In this document: positions 26,200 to 39,300 of the stretch, piece after piece | Numbering within the stretch: position 1 is the stretch's first letter | How the letters are laid out: the number at the start of each line of letters is the position of its first letter | Source of the DNA: Apostichopus japonicus | Taxonomy: Eukaryota > Echinodermata > Holothuroidea > Aspidochirotida > Stichopodidae | Direction of reading: 5' to 3' | NCBI RefSeq assembly: GCF_037975245.1 | Contig: NC_092572.1 | Span: 4,193,501-4,257,500 of the forward strand | DNA: 64,000 nucleotides | Translations under genes and position numbers: made by a program | Notes under the pieces: generated by a model | Seen by the model: only the letters and a program-made list of their open reading frames with translations | Database searches by the model: none | What the model was told of the DNA's origin: nothing

Positions 26200-26900
26200 T
26201 ATGTAGTCTAGACTCTACTCATAGAGCATAATATAAGAACTGCTCTATGAGACTACTCCATATACCATGCACAGGTTCTTGTATGTTGCACGGCTTCTAT
26301 GGCGCTATGTGTAATCTATATTGTGTTTATTCTAGACAGAACACGTTGACCATGTATAATCGAGTCAGCTCCATACTAGGCACGTGATATTGTATGCTGC
26401 ACGGCTTCCATGGCGCTATGTGTGATATGTATGGTGTTTATTCTAGACAGAACACTTAAAATCGGTGACAATCTAAACTCTCTCAACTATGTTTGAATAT
26501 GTTTTTGTATGTTGCACGGCTACCACCGGACCAGTGTGGTCTGTGTGGTGTTAATTCCAGAGGGAAAACAAACTGCCTAAAATCCTGTGTAGGGAAATAT
26601 GTAAATGTTAGAGGGACTGACGTTTCGATCCTAGCAGGATCTTCTTAGGAGGCTTCTTTAGTTAGCTTCTGCAGACGATCCTGCTAGGATCGAAAAGCCA
26701 CACGCCCTCTAACTTGTACATGGTGTTTATTTTAGACAGAACATTAGGATCATGTATAGTCCAGGCAGCTCGATATACCATGTGTGTACAAGTTGTTGTG
26801 TGCTGCACGGCTACCACTGGTTGTGTGTGTTTAGCATAGTGTTTGACCTTAGCAGAACATTATCAACGTTGACCATGTGGGCCAGACAGCGCGTTACCAT
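26200..26900. repeat. Degenerate ~115-bp tandem repeat
   Basis: At least four diverged copies are marked by tgtatgttgcacggct plus ggtgtttattctagacagaaca. The tgcacggct landmark falls near 26286, 26397, 26512 and 26803; the wider last gap is explained by an inserted foldback element at 26607-26713. Confidence 0.75.
26607..26713. mobile_element. Small foldback element (CGTTTCGATCC arms)
   Basis: A 107-bp sequence whose left arm (gttagaggg, then gtttcgatcctagcaggatc) is the imperfect reverse complement of the right arm (gatcctgctaggatcgaaaa, then ccctctaac). It interrupts a copy of the surrounding tandem repeat. It has no coding capacity, and no clear target duplication was seen. Confidence 0.7.
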
Positions 26901-27527
26901 GCACATGACTTTGTTATTTTATACTGCAACACTACCACGTGTAACTTGCGGATCGATTATATATGTTACCTTGTCCTCAAGCAAAAAAACAAACGCAAAT
27001 ATATTGAAAATTTAGTTATAGATCTTAAGGCGATGTTTAATTATCAAGAAGCGAGTGTAAATGTTTTAAACACTCTGTATTTTTACGTTTTCAAAACAAC
27101 CGAACTTCGCGAAAAAATGAAAGAATCAAATCCAATTTTGCAGGGTATCTACCGGAAATGAAATTTTCCTCATATTAAACTTTTTACCGCATCCTGTGCC
27201 TTAATTACGAAAGAAATGATTCAAGGTATATTTGATAAATCTTTTTATTAATTAATAATGTCTGTAATAAACTTTCTTTGAATACTAAATGCTGAAGTTG
27301 TATAGTTATTTAATCTTTTATCACTGACGTAACATTTAAGTGATTTTGTTTCAAAAAGGAGTTTTTTATGTCAAATCTTTGACGGGAAACCATGATTAAC
27401 ACCTGCGACTTAGGTGAAAGGACTCGGGAGGAATTAAGGGAGGGGAAAATGATTTAGGGGTGGGGCTATTTTATTTCAGAAAAAAACGGACAAAGCAAAG
27501 GACAGCAATAATTGTACATAGTGTATT
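26901..27527. other. Intergenic, no gene seen
   Basis: The overlapping ORFs at 26752-27161 have no recognisable motif and are not supported as coding. Confidence 0.45.
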
Positions 27528-27752
27528 TTAGATCCTCCTGCAAGCAGGAACTCGCGAAGAAGCCTCATTGGCTTATCAAAGCCGCAAGCTGACCGAAGTC
27601 AGTCTCTTAGATTCATGTTTCAACGTCCATGATTATGAATTGTCACCTGTCAACAACTCTGTAACTGGACGACATACATTAATATTGGAGTGACTCGAAC
27701 TCGGGACCTTATGATTGAAAGGCACCGGCGTTAACCACTGAGCTAACACTCC
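27528..27752 (-). mobile_element. tRNA-derived SINE, copy 2
   Basis: Same body and orientation as the 16.6-kb copy (agatcctcctgcaagcagga ... ttaaccactgagctaacact). The A box reads AGCTCAGTGG on the - strand. Only a rudimentary tail is present at the low-coordinate end. A second short ctagctaactctcct follows, perhaps a duplicated end. Confidence 0.85.
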
Positions 27753-28964
27753 TAGCTAACTCTCCTATAGAATTAGGCCTATAGTACAGCATTACTCTAG
27801 AGTCAAAGGGCGCAAACAGAGCGAAGTGATTGCAGGAGGTACTCTATGCTTCCAGCATTGAACAGCGCTCACTAAGGACCTCTGAACATTAATCTGAACT
27901 CTGCCAATCACCACCCTCCCCCCCCCCCCCCCCGCACCAGCAACTTCACACCTGTGTGGTGTGAGGGTTCCTTGTGAAAATATACCTCCGCAACGTTTTT
28001 TTACCTGGTCCCCCTCCCTCTGTAAATCCTCGTAACACAGGGACAGCACTATCGGGTTGGGGAGGGAAGTGGGGTTGGGGGGATCAGTCTATCCTCGGGA
28101 GTAATGCACGCGGTGGATAATAAGTTTGACGAACTTTAACTAAAGGGATAAATTAAAAGTCCATCGACAGAAAACACTTTGTAGTATTCTTTCGTCACTG
28201 TTAATCTTAACGGATTAGTCCATTAAATGAAGGAATGGTAATAGGGTTTATCTTCATAAATAATAGTACGAAAAAAGTTTTAAAAAACCGTTTGTGGGAT
28301 GAAATCTTGCAGGGCAAATAGGATTAATTTATTACTACGAAATATGGACTTCGTGAAGAGAAAAACATAAATAAGGGATTTTAGTTTGATCAATGACAAT
28401 GTTAATTTTGAATGACTCTCGGCAGGTTTGGTAAACTGATGTGCTTCCGAACTCAATAAGCTGTTGTAAGTTTAAAGGTAATTGACAGAGAGGTAAAATA
28501 GTAAATTTAATAAAGAGAACATTTAATGATTCCTTCCCCTTACAAAATGTTGTTATCCTTAGAAACATAAATGGAATTCCAAATTCAATTATAGTTTTCA
28601 CTGACTATCGAATGGTCCATTATCGAATTATATTATAAAGTTAGACCTATGTTTAAACGCCTACTCTAAATAAATTTAACACATTTAATATTATTCATTA
28701 ACCCAGTATTTGGTTTATGATTTATGGGGATAAATTGAATTAATAAAGACAAAAAAAAAAGCATATCTTACATTTGGTACAGATCACAGTGGCGGTGAAA
28801 TGCGAGAAATTTGGTTAATTTTTTTTTTTTTTTGGGGGGGGGGGGGGGTGAAACTAACAGCAATAAATATTTAACATCTCAATCGAATGCCGGGATCGAC
28901 TTAATCCGTGGATATAACGGACTGCAGTTCGAAAGAAAGAGAAAAAACAAAACACACTTCTTAC
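27753..28964. other. Intergenic, no gene seen
   Basis: Includes a ~16-base cytosine run near 27918-27933 and a T-run followed by a ~16-base guanine run near 28820-28850. No exons. Confidence 0.5.
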
Positions 28965-29322
28965 AGGGAGTGAAGACTCGCGCACAAAGAAACGTCTGAT
29001 GCCGGTAATCTGATCTAGTTTCGAATGAGGTGTAACGGAAGTGTTGGACACCACCATCGATCCCAGAAAATACACATACAGCTTGTTATCGTCGGTAATA
29101 AGACACTAGTGTACAGTCAATACATACAGCTGCGGTCATTACCCACAACACAGTGTACACAGCAGTGATGGACATCTCAGGTCTAGATAAAAGATAACAA
29201 GGTATCACGTTTCATTACTGTCTGCATTTTGTAGCGACAAGAAAAAAACTTCAGTTACAAGCGACGGAAAGTTAACTTTTTTTCAGAGGCGACACGCGGT
29301 TTGGGGCGAGTCTTCAATGCCT
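28965..29322. mobile_element. TTAA-target MITE, copy 1
   Basis: A 358-bp element starts agggagtgaagactcgcg and ends gcgagtcttcaatgcct, so its ends are inverted repeats. It is followed by TTAA (29323-29326); the left TTAA has mutated to ttaca. Sister copies at 50562 and 52321 have TTAA on both sides. It has no transposase. Confidence 0.8.
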
Positions 29323-30803
29323 TTAAGCGGAATTAAATAATTTCTTATTAGTTAAGCACTTTTCGCATATTTGATTGTTTGTGTGGAATAAGCATTACAT
29401 ATGTGACACGATATATGTTTACTGGGGGAAAATGAGGACCTGCTAAAAGTAACTCCAAAGTACTTTTGACTTATATATATATATATATATTCCATTTTGT
29501 TTTGGTCAAGTTATAAAGAAACGGTGCGCATTCACAATAACACTTCATGGAACGCACAGAGATACAAATATACCCGTAGAAAGCGAGGTGGATGTTGGCT
29601 GCGGGAGTAGATTAAATCTGTTTTGATTGTCCGAATGTTAGCAGAGGAAGCGTGTTACAGTTGCGGTTATTTTTCACGAGTGAATCTTTACCAATGTATT
29701 GCTCAGTGTCTTACATACTCATGAAGAAGCGATAAAACAATTAAGGCATCTGGCAATATTCTGTCAACAACTGATAATGGCATATTGTGTTTTTTTTTTT
29801 AGTTTTGTTCCTCCAGTATACAGTTTTTTAGATCGTTAAGCTTGGCACGGTGGTTTGTTTAAAATAAAAAACAACTGTATTTTGTGTTTATTCCACATTT
29901 AACAATGAAAACTGTTTGATAGTTAGGCCTAGGCCTACATAACTGTGCGCCGACGGAAAATAAAATATAATAAATCTTTGGTCGACTAGCTTAATGATAA
30001 GAAACATTATGCAGATTAGAAGCAGCGTTGGGACAAAAAAAAAAATGATATAACTCGGGAAAATTTCAACAACATGTATTTCCTTCCTTGCTAAGTCTCA
30101 TATGTAAATGTATGTTTTAGTATTTTACGTAAATCTGAATTAAAGAATTAACAAAGAACGCTAGTCAATATGAGTTTTTTTTTATAGTTTTCTTAGAGCA
30201 CTCATATGTGACATATTGGAGGGTTCTTCTCGAAATAATTCCTTCTGTGTCAAATATATAGGAAAGTTCTTCTTAAATATAAGCTATAGTTGAAAAAATC
30301 ATAATAAAGACACGTTCACATTTTGGACATAAATATCACGTCACCATCTTTAGTTTGAAAGTCTGAGGAAAGCCTAAGCAGAAATAGTTTGTAAAAATTT
30401 TCATAAACTTCTTGTGAAACAAAGAGATTATCTGAAACACCTGTAACTGCCAATAATAATAATAATAATAGCAGTCTGTGTCGATCTAATGTAACCCTCA
30501 ACATGACGTCACCACTTGGTGATTCAAACGAATCTTCCAATCAGAATCTGTTCCATTGTTACTTGCTGGCCATAAACACAGTACAATATTACGCTATATT
30601 TTTTGCCAACTGCGCAAAGATTGTATAATACCTTGCCGTGCTTCAGATTTATAACCGTGTGGATTTAAAAATATTTGTGCATAAAGAAAGCAAAGAGAAG
30701 AAAGAAAAAAGTTGTGATAGGAAGAGGGATATTTCGTCAAAATCCTCTAACACGAGTTGCAATTTCTTGATACCTATTATGCTTAAATGTACAAAAGTTT
30801 AAC
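29323..30803. other. Intergenic, no gene seen
   Basis: AT-rich with a short (TA)n near 29473-29490 and an (AAT)n run near 30456-30470. The - strand ORF at 30316-30540 is not recognisable. Confidence 0.5.
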
Positions 30804-31072
30804 TGTATGTATGTATGTATGTATGTATGTATGTATGTATGTATGTATGTATTTTAAATCCTCCTGCAAGCAGGAACTCGCGAAGAACCCTCATTGGCTT
30901 ATCAAAGCCGCAGGCTGACCAAGTCTCTTAGATTCATATTTAACGTCCATTATATGAATTGTCAATTGTCAACAACTCTGATAACTGGACGACATACATT
31001 AATCTTGGAGTGACTCGAACCGGGGACCTTATGATTGGAAGGCACCAGCGTTAACCACTAAGCTAACTCTCC
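30804..31072 (-). mobile_element. tRNA-derived SINE, copy 3, with (TATG)n tail
   Basis: The same SINE family, with a clean (TATG)11-12 tail at 30805-30850 at the low-coordinate end. The body continues to the tRNA-like head ending near 31072 (A box AGCTTAGTGG, B box GGTTCGAGTC on the - strand). It is the most intact of the - strand copies. Confidence 0.88.
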
Positions 31073-31384
31073 ACTACAACTGCAAAACTCAAATCATGTC
31101 CCCAGTCACCGATACATATGATTGTCTAAGTAAACCATTTCAATCTCAGAAAAGTGTTGATAGTTTTCTGATGTTACGTAATAGATGACTATCACACCGC
31201 TTTGTCTATGATGATGTTAAGGATACCATATGGGTGTAACAGGGTCCACCAGTAGGGGCAAAGTTCCTGGTAGTCTAGAGTCAGTATATTTTTTGGCGGA
31301 GAAAACTAACTTGCGACTTCAAATCGAGTCGAATTTTGCCTTTGTCGCGACCTGATTTTTTGGGCGATGTTTTTTTTTTGGGAG

Positions 31385-31615
31385 GGGGAGGGAGTTTTGG
31401 GATAGCCTGTGAGCGGACAGGTCTTTTGTGGTTTGGTATGATAGGTTGGAGTGTGCGGGTGGGGGAGGGGACTTGGAGATGTTTGTTGTATGTGGGGGGG
31501 GGAGTATTGGGGTAGCTCGAGTACGGGCAGGTCTTTTGTGGTGTTAAAGGATATGTTGATTGGAGTGTGCGGGTGGGGCAGGGAACTTGGAGATGTTTGT
31601 TTTCTGTGAGGATCT
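31385..31615. repeat. Two-copy G-rich duplication (~116 bp)
   Basis: The segments 31385-31500 and 31501-31615 share aggtcttttgtggt, ggagtgtgcgggtggg and acttggagatgtttgtt. The - strand ORFs here are proline-rich shadows of the G-rich strand. Confidence 0.75.
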
Positions 31616-31629
31616 ATTTGGGTTCGTAT

Positions 31630-32726
31630 AGTTGTTTGGGGGGACCGTTCGTGACGTGTTGGATCTGCTAGGTAGGATAAGTGCTGTTGGATGGACAAAA
31701 TGATGCATTATATTCAATTTATGAAAGATGTAATAGAAAAAAAAATTCAAATCAGACAGTTTTCATAGCTTTTTATAATAATATATTATTCTAGCAATAA
31801 CATACATCAATTCTCACTGCTGTCAACATCTCAATGCGTCCAAATCAGTTTTCTCTCATCTTTTTCTTAATGTAACTATATTGTCACACCTCTCTTACAC
31901 AGCGAGTCTGGACAAGCTAAGGCCGATAATAATCTGACGTAGGCCTAGAACAATTGATTTGATTTTGCCCGTAAACTACTAAACCGGCGGCAGTTTCCGA
32001 TAAAGTTAAGACTTTACGACTCTTTCTTCCACGTGATCTAGTTCTCGTTACTACTTATTGCTATGTCTTTGATAATTACGTACATCCCTTATAAACTGGT
32101 CATAAAATCGGCTAAACTGGGCAGCCAGCCTAACATTTTCACAACACCCGCTATGATCGGCTGTTACCTTGTGTCAGGTGTGAAGGTGAATTTCCGTCGG
32201 CTTTGCAATATTATCTCATATTTAATAGGCAAACAGCAGGTAATAAATATAAGCTGACGTTTATAGGGGAAAACATTAATAACGGCGACATATTATAAAT
32301 CCCGGTAAATAATGTCAAATATAGAATTTCTGTCTCAATCTGGTTTGTTAAATCATAATAATCTAATGAGGTACGGCGATCAATCCGCTAATTAGGTTTA
32401 GTTTATAGTCGGACAAGAATCAGATGGGACAGTCTACTAGAATGAAGGACCTTTGTGAAGAAACTTTATAAAATGTAACACGGAAATTGCAATGCCTGTT
32501 GTAATTGTCTAAAGCATTCATTAAAATCAAACCGACCAACATTTTAGACGGTATTAACCTTCTTAGAGAAGCGATTTAATTTATTCAGACAGCTCCGAAG
32601 AAAGAAATCATTCGGACTGTTTGATCGCTACGAACTTATTTTAGAGACTAAAGTCTGCAGTCTAGAGAAAGACATTTTAAAATCCTACCCACCTGTTGAT
32701 TATGGATGAACTGCGAAACATACCTC
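31630..32726. other. Intergenic, no gene seen
   Basis: No convincing exon, repeat or element ends. The ORF at 32063-32257 (+) is not recognisable. Confidence 0.45.
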
Positions 32727-32910
32727 ATGACCAGAGGTCATTGTCTTAAACTCCACAAGTTACAAAAGTAGGATTAATATTCGGCATAACTTTTTCTTTT
32801 CTAATAGGGTTGTGAATGAGTGGACCTGAGTAAGTTGTACTTGTAAGTAGTGTGAATGGGTTTAAGAATGCTTTGGACAAGCACTTTGAGCATTGTAATC
32901 GGGTCTGAGT
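32727..32910 (+). pseudogene. Decayed non-LTR retrotransposon ORF2 C-terminus
   Basis: Read across frames, this stretch gives TRGHCLKLHKLQK, then after a frame change and stop INIRHNFFFSNRVVNEWT, then after another break SVNGFKNALDKHFEHCN. That order (RGH-L-L, RKNFFSNRVVNEWN, SVN-FKN-LDKHW) is the usual C-terminal end of the reverse-transcriptase polyprotein in many non-LTR (LINE) elements. At least two frameshifts or stops make it dead. The polymerase core was not found upstream, so it is a 5'-truncated fragment. The clade cannot be decided from this piece. Confidence 0.65.
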
Positions 32911-33188
32911 GTTTGTCTTCAGTTTTTTCTTCTCTCCTATAGGGTCCTTGATGGGGACTTGAGTGTCCCTCCTGATCCTTTTTTCCCTTCTAAACTAAAC
33001 TCATTTTCGAACCTATTACTGCTGCTGCGACCGCCCCTTAACGTTCTCTTCCTACCAAGGAGAGTGTACCTCAGAATGTGCAGTAGCGTAGTCTGTGGGA
33101 AGAGGCCCCCCTGACGAAAGGGGGGTCAGTCTCCCTCCACCCCGTATTTGAAAACGAAGAAAACTTGTGAAAAGGATGGGGGATGGGG

Positions 33189-33582
33189 CAAGGGCGTAGG
33201 AACCGGTGAGGGGGGGCTGGGGGCGCCAGCCCCCAGTGAAAAATATGGGGGGCGGAAGTATCATTCCGCCCTCCGCTTCGCAAGTCTGAAAACCCCTTTT
33301 TCATTTCGCTTCGCAAGTCAGAAAACCCTTTTTTCATTTCCAAATGAGAAAAAAATCTCATTTGGAGCACTAAATTGCATCTAAGGCCAGGTGAAAATGC
33401 AAAATTATTTACAAAATGGAGTGGGTGTTGAAGTGTGCTATATTGCACCAAATTGCATCTGAGGCCACCTGGAAATGCAAAAAATTTCCAAAGGGAGGGG
33501 GAACCCCCTCCCCTTAGACCCCTCCCCCAGGCCAGCCATCAGTCTTCAGCCCCCCCACTCAAAGTACCCTCCTACGCCACTG
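33189..33582. mobile_element. hAT-type MITE, copy 2 (inverted)
   Basis: Begins caagggcgtaggaa and ends cctacgccactg, in opposite orientation to the 15.5-kb copy and colinear with it along its length. Flanks ggatgggg (33181-33188) and ggatggca (33583-33590) match at the first 6 of 8 bases, consistent with an aged 8-bp target duplication. An internal duplication of gaaaacccctttttcattt-like sequence makes it ~24 bp longer. The ORFs at 33052-33451 come from this element. Confidence 0.82.
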
Positions 33583-33590
33583 GGATGGCA

Positions 33591-34984
33591 TGGGGGGGTT
33601 AAATGGCATCAAGTTGAGGGAAGGGAATCACAAAATCTGAGGGGCCCAGGAAATTTGGAGCATCAACCTCACCAGAGACTTGTATACATTTCAATACCAC
33701 AGCTGAATTGAAATATTTTTGTTGTGCCATAGCAACTTATACCATGACATCATTTTACCTATGACATCATAATACAGTTACAAGTTATGCAAAATTCCGA
33801 AATGTAATAGCTTTCTTCAAAAGGAGAAATGACTACATCTACCAATTAACACAATGAAAAACATAAAAACAACTTGAGAAAAAACGATTTTGATTCTAGT
33901 TTTTATTTATGCTAACATTAAATATTATATAAAGTATATTAGCACACATTGTGGAGAAAGAATTATTGCATAACATGAAGAATACAGAGTTCATGTTTTT
34001 TATAATATAATAATAATAATAAAAAAAAAAAAATGTATTATTAAGTCTTAATATAACAAGAACAAACATATGAATTTTTAAGTGTAATGCCACTAAGAAA
34101 CAATTAAAACTAAAAAACGTGCAGAGGGGTCCTCATTGGTTCTGACTTAATATGTTCTAAATAATTAATGCTAACTACTATTGTTTTAGTACCAAATTGA
34201 AACGTATGTCTCATCTCTTTGCAATACTTCCAGTCATAAACCTAGCACCTTTAAGCAGACATCAAGTGAATGTTGGGCAAACTGTGCATTGTGTTTTTAA
34301 AATACTGATAATGTGCAGAGTGTTCAGGCTAAATCCAGAAATTAAATATAAGAAGATAAATTCTCATTTAAATATTAAAAGATGTGTCACCTTCACAGTT
34401 TGCAGCATCAAAATTAATATTAAATTTTCAGAATACTGTAAAAAGGATGGAGTCATTCCTTACACGTCACATAATTTACATATCATCGAAAACCAGTTGT
34501 TTCGTATGTGGAAATGCACGGTGATTTTAGCTAATTAGTATGTAATTAATGAAATTTTTGAGTGTATTTAGTTATATCCCAAGAATCATTTTCCAGAGTA
34601 TGAGGGGAATTTGTCACGTGTCCCCCGACCTACAAGAGAAGAATGTAGTGGAATATAATTTGTCAAGAGTAAGAAAGGTTGATGTATATATTGATCCTAA
34701 CAGCATTCATATAATATATTCATATATATATTGTATACTAACATGTGTACTCATGACTGAATTTCCAATAATCTGAAAACAATTCCATCCTAACAGGTTC
34801 ATTTGAATATTCATTGAATATTCTTATAATTGGTATATGTGCTGTGCTAAGTAACAGTTTTGACCACCCTACACCTAATATTAACAATGACGTATTGATA
34901 TCTGGGTTTATCCGGAGTAAAATATATCCATCACAAACAAGAACATTTCCTATAGTGAGTTTGCAAACAGGGTGTGGATAATTG
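33591..34984. other. Intergenic, no gene seen
   Basis: Contains an A/T-rich (TAA)n tract near 34005-34035. Small ORFs at 33896-34776 have no recognisable domain. Confidence 0.45.
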
Positions 34985-35450
34985 GGTGGCCCTTAGAAAC
35001 CATGTTGTATTGTAGTTTCATGTCATGCTTTAAAGCACTTATACTGACAGTATGAGTAGTATGAAAATCATGTTTCTATCAGATCATCAACGTTAGGAAC
35101 AGTTCATACTGTTAGTCTGAGTGCTTTAAAGCACTTATATTGACAGTATGAGCAGTATGAAAATCATGTTTCTATCAGATCCAGGTTAGGAACTGTTCAT
35201 ACTTTTAAAGATAAGATCACCCAAGAAAAGAACCTGGGCATGAAAAACGAAACTAATGAACGACTGATCCGCTCTCAACCCCAGTCCCCTTGAATCGAGA
35301 CTGTGACTGTGTGATTATTGTCATGTGTGTATCACGATTCCCCAAGAAGGGAAACATACTGCTACACACACATGGTTCCGAACTGTTCATACTGTCAGTA
35401 TGAGTGCTTTGAAGCATGATATGTGAGGACAGCATAGCGTGGTTCTAGCA
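34985..35450. mobile_element. Degenerate tandem fragments of the palindromic MITE
   Basis: Internal modules of the element seen at 15961-16167 (gcactta-tactgacagtatgag, aaaatcatgtttctatcaga, gttaggaac-gttcatactg) occur at least twice in a row. A further piece lies at 35370-35440. Clean terminal repeats are missing, so these are fragments or internally amplified remains. Confidence 0.6.
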
Positions 35451-35756
35451 TTTCGCAAATTGTATCAACTGCTTGCTGATGCATTGATCTAGAAAAATGA
35501 AATAATTTTAGACCAAAACAGAAATCATTCATCTTATTATCACAGTAAGGCATATATTCAAGGATATATTCGATGAAAAGCCTACATTACTTTACCGAAT
35601 GGACAGTCACACTGCCTTAGCATATATCCTTCACTGAGATGAACATTTCCTAGGGATATTTGCAAGTGAAGGTGTGGATAATGGGAGGAGTCATTCAATT
35701 GCCATAAGCATATTCATGTACAACGGTTTGCATTGAGTTGAACACGTTAGATCCCA

Positions 35757-35962
35757 AAGCCAATTGGGACAATTTCCTAATGCTAATACCATGCTAAACT
35801 GCACATCAATATAATGCTCTCAAAGCTCTGGTATTGTCAGTACAAACAGTTCCTAACCTTGATCTGATAGAAACATGATATTCATACTGCTCGTACTGAC
35901 AATACGAGTGCTCTGAAGCAGAACATGACACTACAGTATAGAAACATTGTCCCAACTGGGTG
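35757..35962. mobile_element. Palindromic MITE, copy B (inverted)
   Basis: Runs from aagccaattgggacaattt to attgtcccaactgggtg, opposite in orientation to copy A. Flanking 7-mers gatccca (35750-35756) and gatccta (35963-35969) differ at one base. The same 7-bp duplication length as copy A supports the boundaries. Confidence 0.78.
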
Positions 35963-35965
35963 GAT

Positions 35966-36170
35966 CCTAGCAGGATTGATTGAATATTCAGAGCAGGATT
36001 GATTGAATATTCATTAGCAGGATTGATTGAATATTCAGTAGCAGGACTGATTGAATATTCATTAGCAGGATTGATTGAATATTCATAGCAGGATTGATTG
36101 AATATTCATAGCAGGATTGATTGAATATTCATAGCAGGATTGATTAAATATTCATAGAAGGATTTTTTGA
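35966..36170. repeat. ~24-bp tandem repeat at WD40 gene 3' end
   Basis: About nine copies of a unit containing agcaggattgattgaatattc, directly beyond copy B of the palindromic MITE and about 75 bp past the WD40 stop codon. Confidence 0.9.
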
Positions 36171-36242
36171 ATATACATATGCACTGAGTTCACTTTGACC
36201 TTTGACATCAGACCTCAGCTTACTTTCGACAAAATCTGAAAG

Positions 36243-36392
36243 TTATGTCATGGTGTCACCCTCGTCATCAACGATGTAGGTTGGCTTATCGCCCCGTTCG
36301 TGCACGTCCGATTTTGCGGCCTTCTTCTTGCGTTGTACCCGCTGATAGGCATTCCAAACACGCAGGGTACCATCCCAGGAACCGGAGACATA
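36243..36392 (-). CDS. WD40 gene exon 21 (stop codon)
   Basis: gttgccag acceptor. Encodes YVSGSWDGTLRVWNAYQ, which closes the last propeller blade, then a lysine-rich stretch and acidic end IVDDEGDTMT before TAA (36243-36245). No AATAAA was seen close by. Confidence 0.92.
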   Translation of the reverse strand, partial: YVSGSWDGTLRVWNAYQRVQRKKKAAKSDVHERGDKPTYIVDDEGDTMT

Positions 36393-39300
36393 CTGGCAAC
36401 CAAAGGAAAATAAATGATAAGAAGCAAAGATTTAAATAAAAAACAAAAAGGGATAATAAAGATGTACCTTGTGAAAGATAAAAGATCCTATCCTCATTTT
36501 ACCTGATGTCTCTCTGGTATGTGAACGATACTTCGTACGGAATCTGAATGTCCGATGTTAGTTTGAACCAGTTTCCCTGTCTCTGGGTTGTAGACCCTAG
36601 AAGAAGATACAAAACCAGGCAAAAAGTGATATTAATCTCATTAACAACAACAACAAGAAAACTAATGCCGAGCCTCAATGAAACATAACCCAACATCAGA
36701 AACACAAGACTGATGGATCAGAAAGATTAACCATTTAAGATAACAGTTGTTGAGAGACGAAACTCTGCAATTGCCTTGTGTGAATGAAACAACATGGGAG
36801 AAATATGTATACTACAAATAACAATTAACAATGGTGAACAGACGCACCAGTTAGTACGTTAGGGAACAGATGCACAGGTTACTATGCTGGAGAACAGACT
36901 CACAGGTTACTATGCTAGAGAAGGGAGGCGCAGGTTACTATGTTAGGGAAGGGAGGTGCAGGTTACTATGCTAGAGAAGGGAGGTGCAGGTTATTATGTT
37001 AGTGAAGGGAGGTGCAGGTTACTATGCTAGAGAACAGACGCACAGGTTACTATGCTAGAGAACAGATGCACTGGTTACTATGCTAGAGATCAGACGCACC
37101 AGTTCCTATGCTAGAGGCAAGATGCACCGATTGCACACAGGTGCAGCCCCTCTGATATTCAATAACTTTTGCCAAGTTTATTTCCCCCTTGAACTAAGCT
37201 ACCTGTAAAAGATTTAAACTTGTAGTTGATCAACAAGTAGTTGCCAACATTTGTAAGAAAAATGCATCATATGTTATTTCCAGACCATATGATGGCAGCA
37301 TTTCAAAATAAAGTCTTAAAGCAATTGAATGAAATTCACACAACCTATCCAAGCCTACCACATTGAATTATTTTTCACCCACGAAACAATCATGTTGTTA
37401 CCTGTAAGCATTTCTGAGGTGTAGTCTTCTGTCCAATGTAGTTGAGATGACTGGGTCAAAACTGAACAAATGTGTAATGTATCCTAACATTTAACTTACT
37501 TGATAATGTTCTGGACACCAGCTATTATGCATCCATTAATCAGGTCGGTACTGAGGGCCCAGATAGGTCCATGAGTGTGGATGACTTGATTGCAATGTAA
37601 GCCATCCTCACTCTGAAGGGGAAAAAAACAACAGAAAATAAAGTATGTTTAAGGGTAATACTTCATTAGAAAGTAGGATATACTATATAACAATAATACT
37701 AAATATATATATATATATATTTATTGCTATCCGTTGGCTTGTATTTTGCTGTGATATTATCCGTTAACAACCTGTTGTACAAGTGTCACGCTGGCATTTT
37801 ATAGAAATTGGTAGTTTTGTTGGCTGGGATTATGACTTTATCTGATTTCTTGATGGCATGGGAGTCTTTGGTCAGCCGGTCTTGAAATGCACATTTGACA
37901 TGTTTGAACTAAACATTACTTATTAGCTTAAATAGGTCATCCTTGAAGGCAGAGAGTTCGTCAATCTGCAGGGGGCACTTTTCCTTCTGGGTTTAAATAG
38001 AAGGACTTCCAGCGAAATCGTTTTATGAAGCTCTTGGTCTTTTCGATCAGTGTTTTGATGTATACATTCTGTCATGGTATCGTGATGTGCTTAGTCCAAT
38101 AGCCGAAATTGATCTGGTCCATGCTGGGGCTTAGACAGCGAAAGTGCTCTACTGTATAAGAGCCTATATCATAAGAATGGGTACATCCTTCAACTTAAAA
38201 TAAACTTCTACTCTACGTTCTGTAATTAATTCCACTACATCTGAATAGAATTTTTATTTATTTGTTTCATTTACAAATTCCTGAAAAGCTTGATATTGAT
38301 GATGAACTGTTGAAAGATCAAGAAGAGTGATTTTCATGAAAGATGATATTTTTAGCGTAAACTCACCCAAACTCTGAGTATTCCATCCTCTGATGATGTT
38401 ATCCATGAGCAGCAGACATGGCTCCACCTTATCTGAGTGATCTCTCCCTCGTCTCCTTGCAGGGTATTGCACAGGGTCATCTCGCTACCATTCTCACTGA
38501 ATCGACGGATGTAAATCATCCGATCACTCGAAGCGTAGGCAAACTCTCTCCTATAGAAGAAATGATCTCATGAACAGACGATTGGTGGAGATGTGGATTG
38601 ACTATAGCTGCAAAAATCACCCCCCTATCTCTGTGTTACATTTCATATCTCCTCTCCTAGCGGTATCATGTTTTCTTTTATCGACTAGAATATGTCAAAT
38701 ATAATAATACAGTGTCACATTTACCTCTTGGGACTGAAGTCCATATCAATGACAATCCCATCGCATGCTAATTCTTGGACGTTCTGTGCGTCCGGTGAAG
38801 TGTTACGAAAGACGTCGTGTAGCCTGTGGAGAGAAGATGTATGAATATTCATGAGAGAAATGATGGCCTGGAAAGATGGACACTTGTAGAATGAGTATAG
38901 ATTCAATCCATTAAGGAAGACTGAACGACCACAGAACTCACTGGATGGCCCAACACTGGTATTGTTTATTTGCAGCTACTAAACATGGCCTGTTGTTATA
39001 TATTTTATCAGATATTAACAATAATTAGAAGCCTAATTAAACTACCATGTACTGCTCTGATGATCATATGTATATTTAATACTTAAAATTCATCACGACG
39101 AGAATTAGTCCATTAACCATAGGTTGCATTTTCAGCTCTCTTGACCTCAAGTTCCTGAAACTTCTCTCCTGCAAACAGACTGGTGAGTTTGGAAGAGTTG
39201 ATTTGTCCACACCTTGCCATGTCTGCCTTGATCTGATAGTGATTTGGCTACTAACTGTGTGATGAGTTGCATAATAGAAGAATAGGCAGCTCAACTACGG

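Noticed and set aside
31306-31750. 68-130 codon - strand ORFs rich in P, H and T
   Set aside because: They reflect a G-rich duplicated segment; no start context, domain or splice partner.
33052-33451. Proline-rich ORFs of 70-126 codons
   Set aside because: They coincide with the hAT-type MITE and its GC-rich inside; not conserved as a frame in the 15.5-kb copy.
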